In this document: one piece after another, positions 1 through 4,725 of the stretch
How the letters are laid out: the number at the start of each line of letters is the position of its first letter
Numbering within the stretch: position 1 is the stretch's first letter
Source of the DNA: an uncultured Brevibacterium sp.
GTDB taxonomy: Bacteria > Actinomycetota > Actinomycetes > Actinomycetales > Brevibacteriaceae
Reading direction: 5' to 3'
DNA: 5,656 nucleotides
Assembly: GCA_902489215.1 (NCBI GenBank)
Contig: CABTZE010000134.1
Coordinates: 1-5,656, forward strand
Translations under genes and position numbers: made by a program
The notes under the pieces: model-generated
Database searches by the model: none
What the model saw: the letters and a program-made list of their open reading frames with translations, nothing else
What the model was told of the DNA's origin: nothing

Positions 1-65
1 CGCGGACCAGGTCTGCCGATACCTGTAAACGGCAGAGCCGTTCGCGCCAACGCCACAAGCCCGAC

Positions 66-899
66 ATGCGCTACGAAAATCCCCTGTACCTGGCAGAGGA
101 AGCCGCCGCACTCGACCTCTTGTCCGATGGACGGGTGGCGCTGGGAATCTCGCGCGGCTCACCAGAACCGGCTGAGCGCGGCTGGGAAGCCTTTGGCTAC
201 GCAGGTTCCACCGACCCGCGCGGAGCCGATATCGCGCGCGAAAAGTTCCCACAGTTCATGGCGGCGATCCGCGGGGAAGGCATGGTCGAACCTGCCAGTC
301 AGCAATCCGGCTTCCCGCCCTCACCGGCTGATGAACACGGGCGTCTGCGCATTGAACCGCACTCGCCAGGTCTTGACCGCCGCATCTGGTGGGGCGCTGG
401 CAGCCGCGAAACAGCAGTGTGGGCCGCACAGCAGGGTGTCAACCTCATGTCCTCGACCCTCCTGACAGAGGCCACGGGTGATTCCTTCGCACAGCTGCAA
501 TCGGAGCAGATCGCACTGTTTCGCGATGCATGGAAAAAGGCCGGCCATGATTGGACGCCGCGCGTGTCCGTTTCACGCAGCATTTTCCCGATCGTCAACG
601 AGCTCGATGCCATGTATTTCGGCGCTCGCGGCCAGGGTGCGAACGACCAGATCGGCGTCATTGACGGTTTCCGCTCTACGTTCGGCAAGACCTACGCGGC
701 GGAGCCAGACCAGCTGGTCGAACAGCTCAAGCAGGACACCGCGCTCATGGACGCTGACAGCGTCATGCTCACCATTCCCAGCCAGCTCGGTGTTGATTAC
801 AACCTCCACATTTTGGAAGTTTTCGCCACACACGTTGCGCCTGAACTCGGCTGGCAGCCGGCCTGGCAGGGCCCCACGGAGGGGTATCCCATCAGTTGA
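66..899 (+). CDS. LLM-class flavin-dependent oxidoreductase (luciferase-like monooxygenase), N-terminus missing
   Basis: The protein is recognisable as a bacterial luciferase-like (LLM) flavin monooxygenase, a TIM-barrel enzyme that uses reduced FMN/F420-type cofactor; its substrate cannot be inferred. Visible family marks are 'NPLYLAEEAAALDLLSDGR' at residues 5-23, followed by 'LGISRGSPEP' (26-35), and 'RRIWWGAGSRETAVWAAQQG' (105-124), the barrel strand and helix that line the flavin site. Family members are usually about 330-360 aa, so roughly 70-90 N-terminal residues (first barrel strands) are absent from this 277-aa reading. ATG 66 is the first Met in frame but is probably not the true start: it has no ribosome binding site and 'MRYENPLY' is normally internal. 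The frame is open to the window edge, but those upstream residues do not look like the family, so a frameshift near 60-66 is possible. The gene converges on the minus-strand membrane protein gene, 40 nt away. Confidence 0.8.
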   Translation: MRYENPLYLAEEAAALDLLSDGRVALGISRGSPEPAERGWEAFGYAGSTDPRGADIAREKFPQFMAAIRGEGMVEPASQQSGFPPSPADEHGRLRIEPHSPGLDRRIWWGAGSRETAVWAAQQGVNLMSSTLLTEATGDSFAQLQSEQIALFRDAWKKAGHDWTPRVSVSRSIFPIVNELDAMYFGARGQGANDQIGVIDGFRSTFGKTYAAEPDQLVEQLKQDTALMDADSVMLTIPSQLGVDYNLHILEVFATHVAPELGWQPAWQGPTEGYPIS

Positions 900-913
900 T
901 CTGGGAGAAACCC

Positions 914-937
914 GCCGGGGCAGCCAGCCCGCCCGGC
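914..937. terminator. Possible weak bidirectional terminator hairpin
   Basis: GCCGGG (914-919) and CCCGGC (932-937) form a perfect 6-bp GC-only stem with a 12-nt loop in the 40-bp gap between two convergent stop codons (899 and 940). The position is right for a shared terminator, but no T-tract follows on either strand, so this is a structural suggestion only. Confidence 0.25.
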
Positions 938-939
938 AC

Positions 940-1773
940 TTAGGCCGGGGGGTGGGGTGACTGTGGCGGCGCCTCGTCAGCGGGGCCCGAAGGCCGCTGC
1001 CCAGCAGCAGGCGGCTTGGTGCCGCGCTGGGTGAAGAACTCAACCACCAGCAGGCCACCTCCGGCAATCAAAACCAGCGACATCAGGACCAAGAGGCCAA
1101 GACCCACGTGCGGGAACATGCCGGAGAAGACATAGGGAAGGCGGGCCAAAACGTTGAAGATGCCCAGCAGGCCCGCCAGCGCACCCGCACCGCCGGCAAT
1201 CAGTTTGAGGATGGGCTTCTTCGTGATGATCGCAGCGATTGCAGTGCCGATTGCGCCCAGGCACAGCAGCATGATGAGGATGCCGGCGAAGGCTCGACCG
1301 CTCACCATGACCGAGAACGAAAAGAAGTTCAGGGTGCCGTGGTCGCCCAGTATGTCGACCATGGCGAACGGCAGAAAAAGGCTGATGATTGCCAGGAGCG
1401 CTGCGGCGGGCAGACCAAAGGATGCCCAGCGTGCAAAGGTGCCGATCTTGCCGCTGCCCTGTGCGCCGTGCTTGTTGAGGAAGTCCTGCGCTTCTGCGCT
1501 GGAGCGTTCAACCGTCGGCGCAACATGGGTGGTGTAGGCGTCCTTCGCGCTGGCAGTGAAGTTGCGGAAGCCGGAGCTGAGCTGCTCGCCGAACTGGTCG
1601 AAGGACTGGTGCTGATCATTGTGGATCTCGCCGCGGTCAAGAGCTGCGCGGTACTCCTCAACCGTCGGCGGCCGTCCCTGGGACGTTCGGAAAGCCTGAG
1701 CCCATTCTTCGGGGGTGGGCTTGCGGTTCGGCTGCTGAGGATCAGCGGGATCGGTGTGCTCGGCTGGTGCCAC
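940..1773 (-). CDS. Multi-pass membrane protein of unknown function, Pro-rich C-terminal tail
   Basis: 277 aa; I do not recognise a characterised family. The hydrophilic N-terminal ~115 residues contain 'PTPEEWAQAF…GRPPTVEEYRAAL' (19-45), a short helical motif seen at the N-terminus of several actinobacterial hypothetical proteins, followed by an amphipathic stretch. Four hydrophobic segments follow at about 119-141, 160-184, 188-210 and 224-246, rich in Ala, Gly, Leu and Ile, then a Pro-rich hydrophilic tail (252-277). There is no signal peptide, so both termini are probably cytoplasmic. The start is GTG at 1773-1771, chosen because GGAAGGA (1785-1779 on this strand) lies 5 nt upstream. The gene stands alone, convergent with the oxidoreductase and divergent from ychF. 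A strong hairpin lies in the presumed leader. Function not inferred. Confidence 0.85.
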   Translation of the reverse strand: MAPAEHTDPADPQQPNRKPTPEEWAQAFRTSQGRPPTVEEYRAALDRGEIHNDQHQSFDQFGEQLSSGFRNFTASAKDAYTTHVAPTVERSSAEAQDFLNKHGAQGSGKIGTFARWASFGLPAAALLAIISLFLPFAMVDILGDHGTLNFFSFSVMVSGRAFAGILIMLLCLGAIGTAIAAIITKKPILKLIAGGAGALAGLLGIFNVLARLPYVFSGMFPHVGLGLLVLMSLVLIAGGGLLVVEFFTQRGTKPPAAGQRPSGPADEAPPQSPHPPA

Positions 1774-1778
1774 GGGAT

Positions 1779-1785
1779 TCCTTCC
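1779..1785 (-). promoter_or_regulatory. Ribosome binding site deciding the GTG start of the membrane protein
   Basis: Read on the minus strand, GGAAGGA is followed by 5 nt (ATCCC) and then GTG at 1773. It fixes the start at a GTG codon, since no in-frame ATG has a comparable upstream purine tract. Confidence 0.75.
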
Positions 1786-1809
1786 GTGCGGTGTCGGCGG
1801 GTCTGAGCG

Positions 1810-1829
1810 CAGCTCGTCACAGCGAGCTG
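1810..1829. other. Perfect 7-bp inverted repeat (hairpin) in the divergent intergenic region
   Basis: CAGCTCG (1810-1816) and CGAGCTG (1823-1829) are exact reverse complements separated by 6 nt. A second hairpin, GCTGA (1826-1830) with TCAGC (1836-1840), shares the GCTG bases, so the two are mutually exclusive. On the minus strand a TANNNT box, TAAGCT (1843-1838), would start transcription near 1831. That would place the first hairpin at the start of the ~58-nt leader of the membrane-protein mRNA. It could instead be a dyad operator. Confidence 0.45.
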
Positions 1830-1837
1830 ATCTGCTC

Positions 1838-1843
1838 AGCTTA
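1838..1843 (-). promoter_or_regulatory. Candidate -10 box for the membrane protein gene
   Basis: TAAGCT on the minus strand fits TANNNT, about 65 nt before the GTG start. No convincing -35 lies 16-18 nt upstream, so support is modest. Confidence 0.25.
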
Positions 1844-1925
1844 TGGATTCAAAGCGGCGTGCAGGAAGACATCGGCTGAACAAGTCCGCACAGAAAGCTG
1901 AAAGCGCGGGCGGACGGTGGTGGGA

Positions 1926-1953
1926 GGGCCAGGCCTCCTGACGAGGCACGCCC
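1926..1953. other. Imperfect GC-rich hairpin upstream of the ychF promoter
   Basis: GGGC (1926-1929) can pair with GCCC (1950-1953), and inside it GCCTC (1933-1937) with GAGGC (1943-1947) around a 5-nt loop, with a small internal loop between the two stems. It lies about 30 bp upstream of the ychF -10 box, so it is not in the mRNA if transcription starts at 1993. No function is assigned. The rest of the 1774-1992 gap holds no gene I can support. Confidence 0.25.
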
Positions 1954-1980
1954 GGAGGCGACCGTCAGCCGGGCGCGGGC

Positions 1981-1986
1981 TAAAAT
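1981..1986 (+). promoter_or_regulatory. -10 box of ychF, placed for a leaderless transcript
   Basis: TAAAAT is followed by exactly 6 nt (GTCCGC) and then the GTG start at 1993. The usual -10 to start-site distance therefore puts +1 on the start codon itself. No Shine-Dalgarno sequence lies in front of GTG 1993. Leaderless mRNAs starting with ATG or GTG are common in Actinobacteria. A -35 is not clear. Confidence 0.65.
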
Positions 1987-1992
1987 GTCCGC

Positions 1993-3078
1993 GTGGCTTT
2001 GACTATTGGAATTGTGGGACTGCCCAATGTGGGCAAGTCGACCCTGTTTAACGCTTTGACCCGTGCTGAAGTTCTCGCGGCGAACTACCCGTTCGCAACG
2101 ATCGACCCGAACGTGGGCGTAGTGCCGCTGCCTGACCCGCGGCTGGACCGGCTGTCTGAGATCTTCGGCTCTGAGAAGATCCTGCCGGCGACCGTGAGCT
2201 TCGTGGACATTGCAGGCATCGTCAAGGGCGCCTCGGAAGGCGAGGGTCTGGGGAACAAGTTCCTGGCCAATATTCGCGAGGCCGATGCCATCTGCCAGGT
2301 GACCCGCGCCTTCTCCGACCCGGATGTCACCCGGGTTGAAGGTTCAGAGACCCCGGCGGGTGACCTCGACACGATTTCGACCGAGCTGATTCTGGCTGAC
2401 CTGCAGACGCTGGAGAACGCTCGTCCGCGCATTGAAAAGGACGTCAAGCGCAAGCTCATTGACGGTGCGGTGCTTGAAGCGATGGACAAGGCCGCGGCTC
2501 TTCTTGAGGACGGCACCACCCTGTTCCAGGGGGCGGAGAAGGCCGGGATTGATGTTTCGCTGCTGAGCGAACTGCAGCTCATGACGGCAAAGCCCTTCAT
2601 CTACGTGTTCAACACTGATGAGGAAGGCCTGGCTGATGAGGACATGCAGAAGCAGCTGCGTGAACTCGTGGCTCCGGCTGAGGCGATTTTCCTCGATGCG
2701 AAGTTCGAAGCTGAACTGATTGAGCTTGATCCTGAAGAAGCCGCCGAAATGCTTGAATCCACGGGTCAGGATGAACCTGGCCTGGACAAGCTGGCTCGCG
2801 TTGGCTTCGACACTCTTGGTCTGCAGACGTACCTGACTGCCGGGCCGAAGGAGGCTCGCGCGTGGACCATCCGCAAGGGCTGGACAGCTCCCGAGGCGGC
2901 AGGCGTCATCCACACCGACTTCCAGAAGGGCTTCATCAAGGCTGAGATCGTGTCCTTTGAGGACCTCGATGAACTCGGTTCGATGAACGAGGCGAAAGCC
3001 GCCGGTAAGGTCCGCATGGAAGGCAAGGACTATGTTATGGCTGACGGCGACGTGGTCGAGTTCCGGTTTAATGTCTAG
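1993..3078 (+). CDS. ychF: Redox-regulated ribosome-binding ATPase/GTPase YchF (OLA1 family), complete
   Basis: A universally conserved P-loop NTPase of the Obg/TRAFAC class that binds the ribosome and, unlike most of its relatives, prefers ATP. The 361-aa protein is of normal family length. Visible parts: G1/Walker A 'GLPNVGKST' (9-17), G3 'DIAG' (72-75) followed by the glycine-rich 'GASEGEGLGNKF' (79-90), the non-canonical G4 'NTDE' (207-210) that fits the NxxE form typical of YchF rather than NKxD, an inserted helical domain (~130-195), and the C-terminal TGS domain (~278-361) with 'AGPKEARAW', 'GVIHTDFQKGFIKAEI' and the terminal 'DVVEFRFNV'. The start is GTG 1993, since the protein begins 'MALTIGIVGLPNVGKS' as in orthologues and a -10 box lies 6 nt upstream. 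Its last 30 bases recur at 4362-4391. The toxin gene starts 33 nt after its stop. Confidence 0.98.
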   Translation: MALTIGIVGLPNVGKSTLFNALTRAEVLAANYPFATIDPNVGVVPLPDPRLDRLSEIFGSEKILPATVSFVDIAGIVKGASEGEGLGNKFLANIREADAICQVTRAFSDPDVTRVEGSETPAGDLDTISTELILADLQTLENARPRIEKDVKRKLIDGAVLEAMDKAAALLEDGTTLFQGAEKAGIDVSLLSELQLMTAKPFIYVFNTDEEGLADEDMQKQLRELVAPAEAIFLDAKFEAELIELDPEEAAEMLESTGQDEPGLDKLARVGFDTLGLQTYLTAGPKEARAWTIRKGWTAPEAAGVIHTDFQKGFIKAEIVSFEDLDELGSMNEAKAAGKVRMEGKDYVMADGDVVEFRFNV

Positions 3079-3079
3079 C
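3050..3079 (+). repeat. Direct repeat copy 1: 3' end of ychF (attachment-site-like)
   Basis: Thirty bases covering the last codons and stop of ychF match 4362-4391 at 27 of 30 positions, with the same 17-base core GTCGAGTTCCGGTTTAA (3055-3071 and 4367-4383). The three mismatches are GTG/GTC, AAT/AAC and GTC/GTT, all synonymous, so both copies encode VVEFRFNV-stop. The pair brackets the higBA-pdxH-like islet (offset 1312 bp). It resembles the attL/attR of an element that integrates at a gene 3' end, or the scar of recombination between ychF alleles. Confidence 0.8.
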
Positions 3080-3090
3080 GTTAATGACGC
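3078..3090. promoter_or_regulatory. Near-palindrome upstream of higB, candidate HigA operator
   Basis: GCGTTAATGACGC is symmetrical at 5 of 6 base pairs around a central A. It begins at the last base of the ychF stop and lies at about -34 to -22 relative to the predicted start site of higBA, where a bound antitoxin would block RNA polymerase. HigA proteins typically repress their own operon. A single site with no second copy in front of the abm gene keeps confidence low. Confidence 0.25.
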
Positions 3091-3099
3091 CTGCCGTTA

Positions 3100-3105
3100 T
3101 ATGCT
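3100..3105 (+). promoter_or_regulatory. -10 box of the higB-higA operon, leaderless geometry
   Basis: TATGCT is followed by 6 nt (GGTCTC) and GTG at 3112, the same spacing as at ychF. There is no Shine-Dalgarno sequence before GTG 3112, so the toxin is predicted to be translated from a leaderless mRNA. No good -35 hexamer is visible. Confidence 0.6.
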
Positions 3106-3111
3106 GGTCTC

Positions 3112-3393
3112 GTGATCAGATCGTTCGGGAGCAAGGACACCGAGCGCATCTGGCATGAGCAGTACGTCAAGCGCGTTGACCGGACAGTGCAGCGGTCGAC
3201 GCTGCGGAAGCTCGAGCTGATCCATGCCGCGAAGTACGTCGAGGACCTCCGGGTCCCGCCGGGGAACCGGCTGGAGCGGCTCGTCGGTGACCGACGCGGG
3301 CAGCACAGCATCCGCGTGAACGCGCAGTGGCGTCTCTGCTTCGTCTGGAGAGATGGAGGTGCGGAAGATGTCGAACTCGTCGACTACCACTGA
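3112..3393 (+). CDS. higB: HigB-family toxin (RelE/ParE superfamily mRNA interferase)
   Basis: 93 aa, the normal length for HigB ('plasmid maintenance system killer' family), which cleaves mRNA on the translating ribosome and is neutralised by HigA. Family marks run throughout: 'MIRSFGSKDTERIW' (1-14), 'RKLELIHAAKYVEDLRVPPG' (32-51), 'NRLERLVGDRRGQHSIRVN' (52-70), 'QWRLCFVW' (72-79) and the C-terminal 'DVELVDYH' (86-93). R74 and Y92 sit where catalytic Arg and Tyr occur in HigB-type toxins. The toxin precedes the antitoxin, the reversed order typical of higBA. GTG 3112 is chosen for full family alignment and its -10 geometry. Its 3' end overlaps higA by 26 nt and contains the higA ribosome binding site, so the two are translationally coupled. 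It appears intact. Confidence 0.92.
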   Translation: MIRSFGSKDTERIWHEQYVKRVDRTVQRSTLRKLELIHAAKYVEDLRVPPGNRLERLVGDRRGQHSIRVNAQWRLCFVWRDGGAEDVELVDYH

Positions 3394-3688
3394 GACCGAT
3401 CTGATTGAACCAATCCATCCAGGGGAGATCCTGTTGGTGGACTTCATCGAGGGCTTCGGGATCACTCAGAATAAGCTCGCCGTGTCGATCGGTGTGCCTC
3501 CGCGACGTATCAACGAGATCGTGCACGGTAAGCGCGGGATTACGGCCGATACGGCAATCCGTCTGGCGCGGTACTTCGGCACGTCCGAAGAGTTCTGGAT
3601 GAACTTGCAGTCGAACTACGAGCTGCGGATTGAACGCCGGGCTCTTCAGGACACGATCGCGACGATTTCCCCTTTGGAGGTCGCATGA
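3368..3688 (+). CDS. higA: HigA-family antitoxin (HTH XRE), partner of the adjacent HigB
   Basis: 106 aa, normal HigA length. After a Ser/Thr-rich N-terminus comes 'IHPGEIL' (16-22), the entry motif of the HigA family. The helix-turn-helix follows at about 32-56 ('ITQNKLAVSIGVPPRRIN' then 'EIVHGKR'), then 'ITADTAIRLARYFGTSEEFW' (58-77) and 'LQSNYEL' (80-86). It should bind and neutralise HigB and repress the operon. ATG 3368 is preferred over the in-frame ATG 3353 because GGAGG (3355-3359) lies 8 nt upstream. Its stop overlaps the next start as ATGA (3685-3688). It shares about 49 of 71 aligned residues with the second HigA downstream, including a 26-base identical stretch over the recognition helix. 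Confidence 0.93.
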   Translation: MSNSSTTTETDLIEPIHPGEILLVDFIEGFGITQNKLAVSIGVPPRRINEIVHGKRGITADTAIRLARYFGTSEEFWMNLQSNYELRIERRALQDTIATISPLEVA

Positions 3689-4236
3689 CCGACGAGACCA
3701 GGTCCTTGCTGCGTTCGATCCCGTCGTTGACGGGAGCTGCACCGCCGCTAAACCTCGATGACGTGCCTGACGATCCGGTTGCCCTATTCCTCGACTGGTT
3801 GGAGGACGCTCGCCAGTGCGAGGTCGCTGAGCCGCACGCGATGACCCTTTCGACGGTCGACTCGCAGGGGGTGCCCGATGCCAGGGTATTGGTGTTGAAA
3901 GACGTGGGCGCTAACGGGTGGGCATTCGCCAGCACTCGTACGAGCGCCAAGGCCATCCAACTGGAGGCTAGTTCACATGCGGCGCTCACCTTCTGGTGGC
4001 AGCCAATCATGCGCTCCGTGCGAGTGCGTGGTCCCGTGATCGAGGCTTCGCGAGAAGAGTGCTTGGCCGACCTGCGCGCTCGAAGCGCTGCGGCGCAGGA
4101 GGGTGTTAATCCAGACGAGTGGGTCGTCTGGCGCGTGGTTCCCACTCGCGTGGAGTTCTGGCAGGGGTCAGCGGATCGACGCCATGTGCGGATCTTGTTC
4201 CTCCGCGACGGGCTTGATTGGCGACTTGAGTCCTAA
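3685..4236 (+). CDS. Pyridoxamine 5'-phosphate oxidase-family flavoprotein (PdxH/PhzG-like)
   Basis: 183 aa with the split-barrel FMN-binding fold of PNPOx. Marks seen: 'DPVALFLDWLEDARQCEVAEPHAM' region (30-53), 'TLSTVDSQGVPDARVLVLK' (54-72) with the R…K pair of the FMN site, 'FASTRTSAKA' (81-90), 'ALTFWWQPIMRSVRVRG' (100-116), and the C-terminal 'EFWQGSADRRHVR' (157-169). The last stretch keeps E, W, R, H and R of the PNPOx signature but has R166 and V168 where the signature usually has a hydrophobic and D/N/E. The ~35-40 residues normally found between the 'RS' and the final 'WRVVPTRVEFWQG' strand are missing, making it shorter than E. coli PdxH (218 aa). True PLP synthesis is plausible but not certain; a PhzG-like or other oxidase role is possible. 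It overlaps higA by ATGA, with GGAGG (3676-3680) 4 nt before the start, so it belongs to the higBA operon. Confidence 0.85.
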   Translation: MTDETRSLLRSIPSLTGAAPPLNLDDVPDDPVALFLDWLEDARQCEVAEPHAMTLSTVDSQGVPDARVLVLKDVGANGWAFASTRTSAKAIQLEASSHAALTFWWQPIMRSVRVRGPVIEASREECLADLRARSAAAQEGVNPDEWVVWRVVPTRVEFWQGSADRRHVRILFLRDGLDWRLES

Positions 4237-4283
4237 CTTACCCCTCAACCAGTAGACGTTGACAAAAGTGTCGGTGCCCAGTT

Positions 4284-4316
4284 CCGAGGGTGGTTTCGCA
4301 CGCTGGCGGCCCTCGG
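4284..4316. other. Inverted repeat downstream of the pdxH-like gene
   Basis: CCGAGGG (4284-4290) and CCCTCGG (4310-4316) are exact reverse complements with a 19-nt loop, beginning 47 nt after the pdxH-like stop. It could terminate the higBA-pdxH transcript, though no T-run follows, or be a binding site of the islet's lost integration machinery. Confidence 0.35.
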
Positions 4317-4361
4317 CGATTGTCCGCAAGTGACGCGGTCGTGATGTACCTAACCGCCTGA

Positions 4362-4391
4362 ACGTCGTCGAGTTCCGGTTTAACGTTTAGC
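4362..4391 (+). repeat. Direct repeat copy 2: orphan ychF 3' end
   Basis: It matches 3050-3079 at 27 of 30 positions. It still reads as the final YchF codons VVEFRFNV and a TAG stop, with all differences at third codon positions. It is not attached to any ychF gene, so it marks the right edge of the 1.3-kb islet. The synonymous-only pattern suggests it was part of a functional ychF until recently and is not a free-drifting duplicate. Confidence 0.8.
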
Positions 4392-4408
4392 AACGTCTGA
4401 CTTTTGAC

Positions 4409-4412
4409 GGAG
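4409..4412 (+). promoter_or_regulatory. Ribosome binding site of the abm gene
   Basis: GGAG lies 7 nt before ATG 4420. This gene therefore has a conventional leadered start, unlike higB at the equivalent position of the first module. Confidence 0.6.
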
Positions 4413-4419
4413 TTGTTCT

Positions 4420-4725
4420 ATGAGCATGATCGAGCTGAACGGCACCCTGATCTGCGGGAACGTCAGAGATGTTTCGATCGTTGAACGGTTCCTTCCAAAG
4501 CACGTTGAGCTCTCTCGTGATGAACCCGGGTGTCTGCGCTTCGAGGTCACTCAATCTGATGACCCGCTTGTATGGAATGTGTCAGAACAATTCACTGACC
4601 AAGCATCGTTCGATTCGCACCAAGCGCGGGTTAAAGCGAGCGAGTGGGGTCACGCAACAGCGCATATTCATCGTGATTACACCATTACGAGGTCAGAGGA
4701 GGATGATGTTGTTCACTACCACTGA
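4420..4725 (+). CDS. Antibiotic biosynthesis monooxygenase (ABM/YgiN-like) protein with a HigB-like C-terminal tail
   Basis: 101 aa. The body resembles the small ferredoxin-fold ABM family (putative quinol monooxygenases such as YgiN), which act as dimers without bound metal or flavin. Marks are the β-strand 'IELNGTLIC' (4-12), 'RFLPKHVELSRDEPGCLRFEV' region (23-43), 'DDPLVWNVSEQFTDQASFDSH' region (47-67) and 'RVKASEWG' (70-77). ABM proteins normally end about at 'DYTITR' (86-91). The extra 'SEEDDVVHYH' resembles the end of HigB ('AEDVELVDYH'), and the final 11 bases, ACTACCACTGA, are identical to the end of higB. The gene overlaps higA2 by 20 nt in the same register as higB over higA1. I infer that it replaced the toxin by recombination near the higB 3' end. 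One 60-nt sample (4561-4620) is 29/60 GC against 42/60 in ychF (2101-2160), fitting foreign origin. Substrate unknown. Confidence 0.8.
   Translation: MSMIELNGTLICGNVRDVSIVERFLPKHVELSRDEPGCLRFEVTQSDDPLVWNVSEQFTDQASFDSHQARVKASEWGHATAHIHRDYTITRSEEDDVVHYH
4695..4702 (+). promoter_or_regulatory. Ribosome binding site of higA2, inside the abm 3' end
   Basis: AGAGGAGG is followed by ATGATGTTG, three in-frame potential starts at 0, 3 and 6 nt. ATG 4703 is too close. ATG 4706 (3 nt) or TTG 4709 (6 nt) are both possible, and the spacing slightly favours TTG. Confidence 0.6.

Larger units (their letters stand above)
4237..4419. other. Intergenic spacer between the two antitoxin modules
   Basis: A 183-bp gap with no gene I can support. 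It holds a 7-bp inverted repeat (4284-4316) and the second copy of the ychF 3' end (4362-4391). I find no convincing ychF-like sequence upstream of about 4361, so the copy is a short terminal fragment and not a decayed whole gene. No clear -10 box for the abm gene was found. Confidence 0.7.

Noticed and set aside
1108..1806. A 232-codon plus-strand open frame opposite the membrane protein gene
   Set aside because: It is antisense to a gene with a clear ribosome binding site and four membrane segments; its own translation has no recognisable domain and low-complexity composition, as expected for a high-GC shadow frame.
3353..3367. ATG 3353 as the higA start (111 aa)
   Set aside because: No ribosome binding site lies before it, while GGAGG at 3355-3359 is ideally spaced for ATG 3368, giving the usual HigA length.
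4259..4264. A perfect TTGACA -35 hexamer in the islet spacer
   Set aside because: No TANNNT-type -10 is found 16-18 nt downstream, and the site lies 155 nt before the abm start, so I do not call a promoter.
4469..4702. An N-terminal extension of higA2 to give a 181-aa protein
   Set aside because: The extension is abm read in another frame; HigA proteins are ~100 aa and a strong AGAGGAGG marks the internal start.
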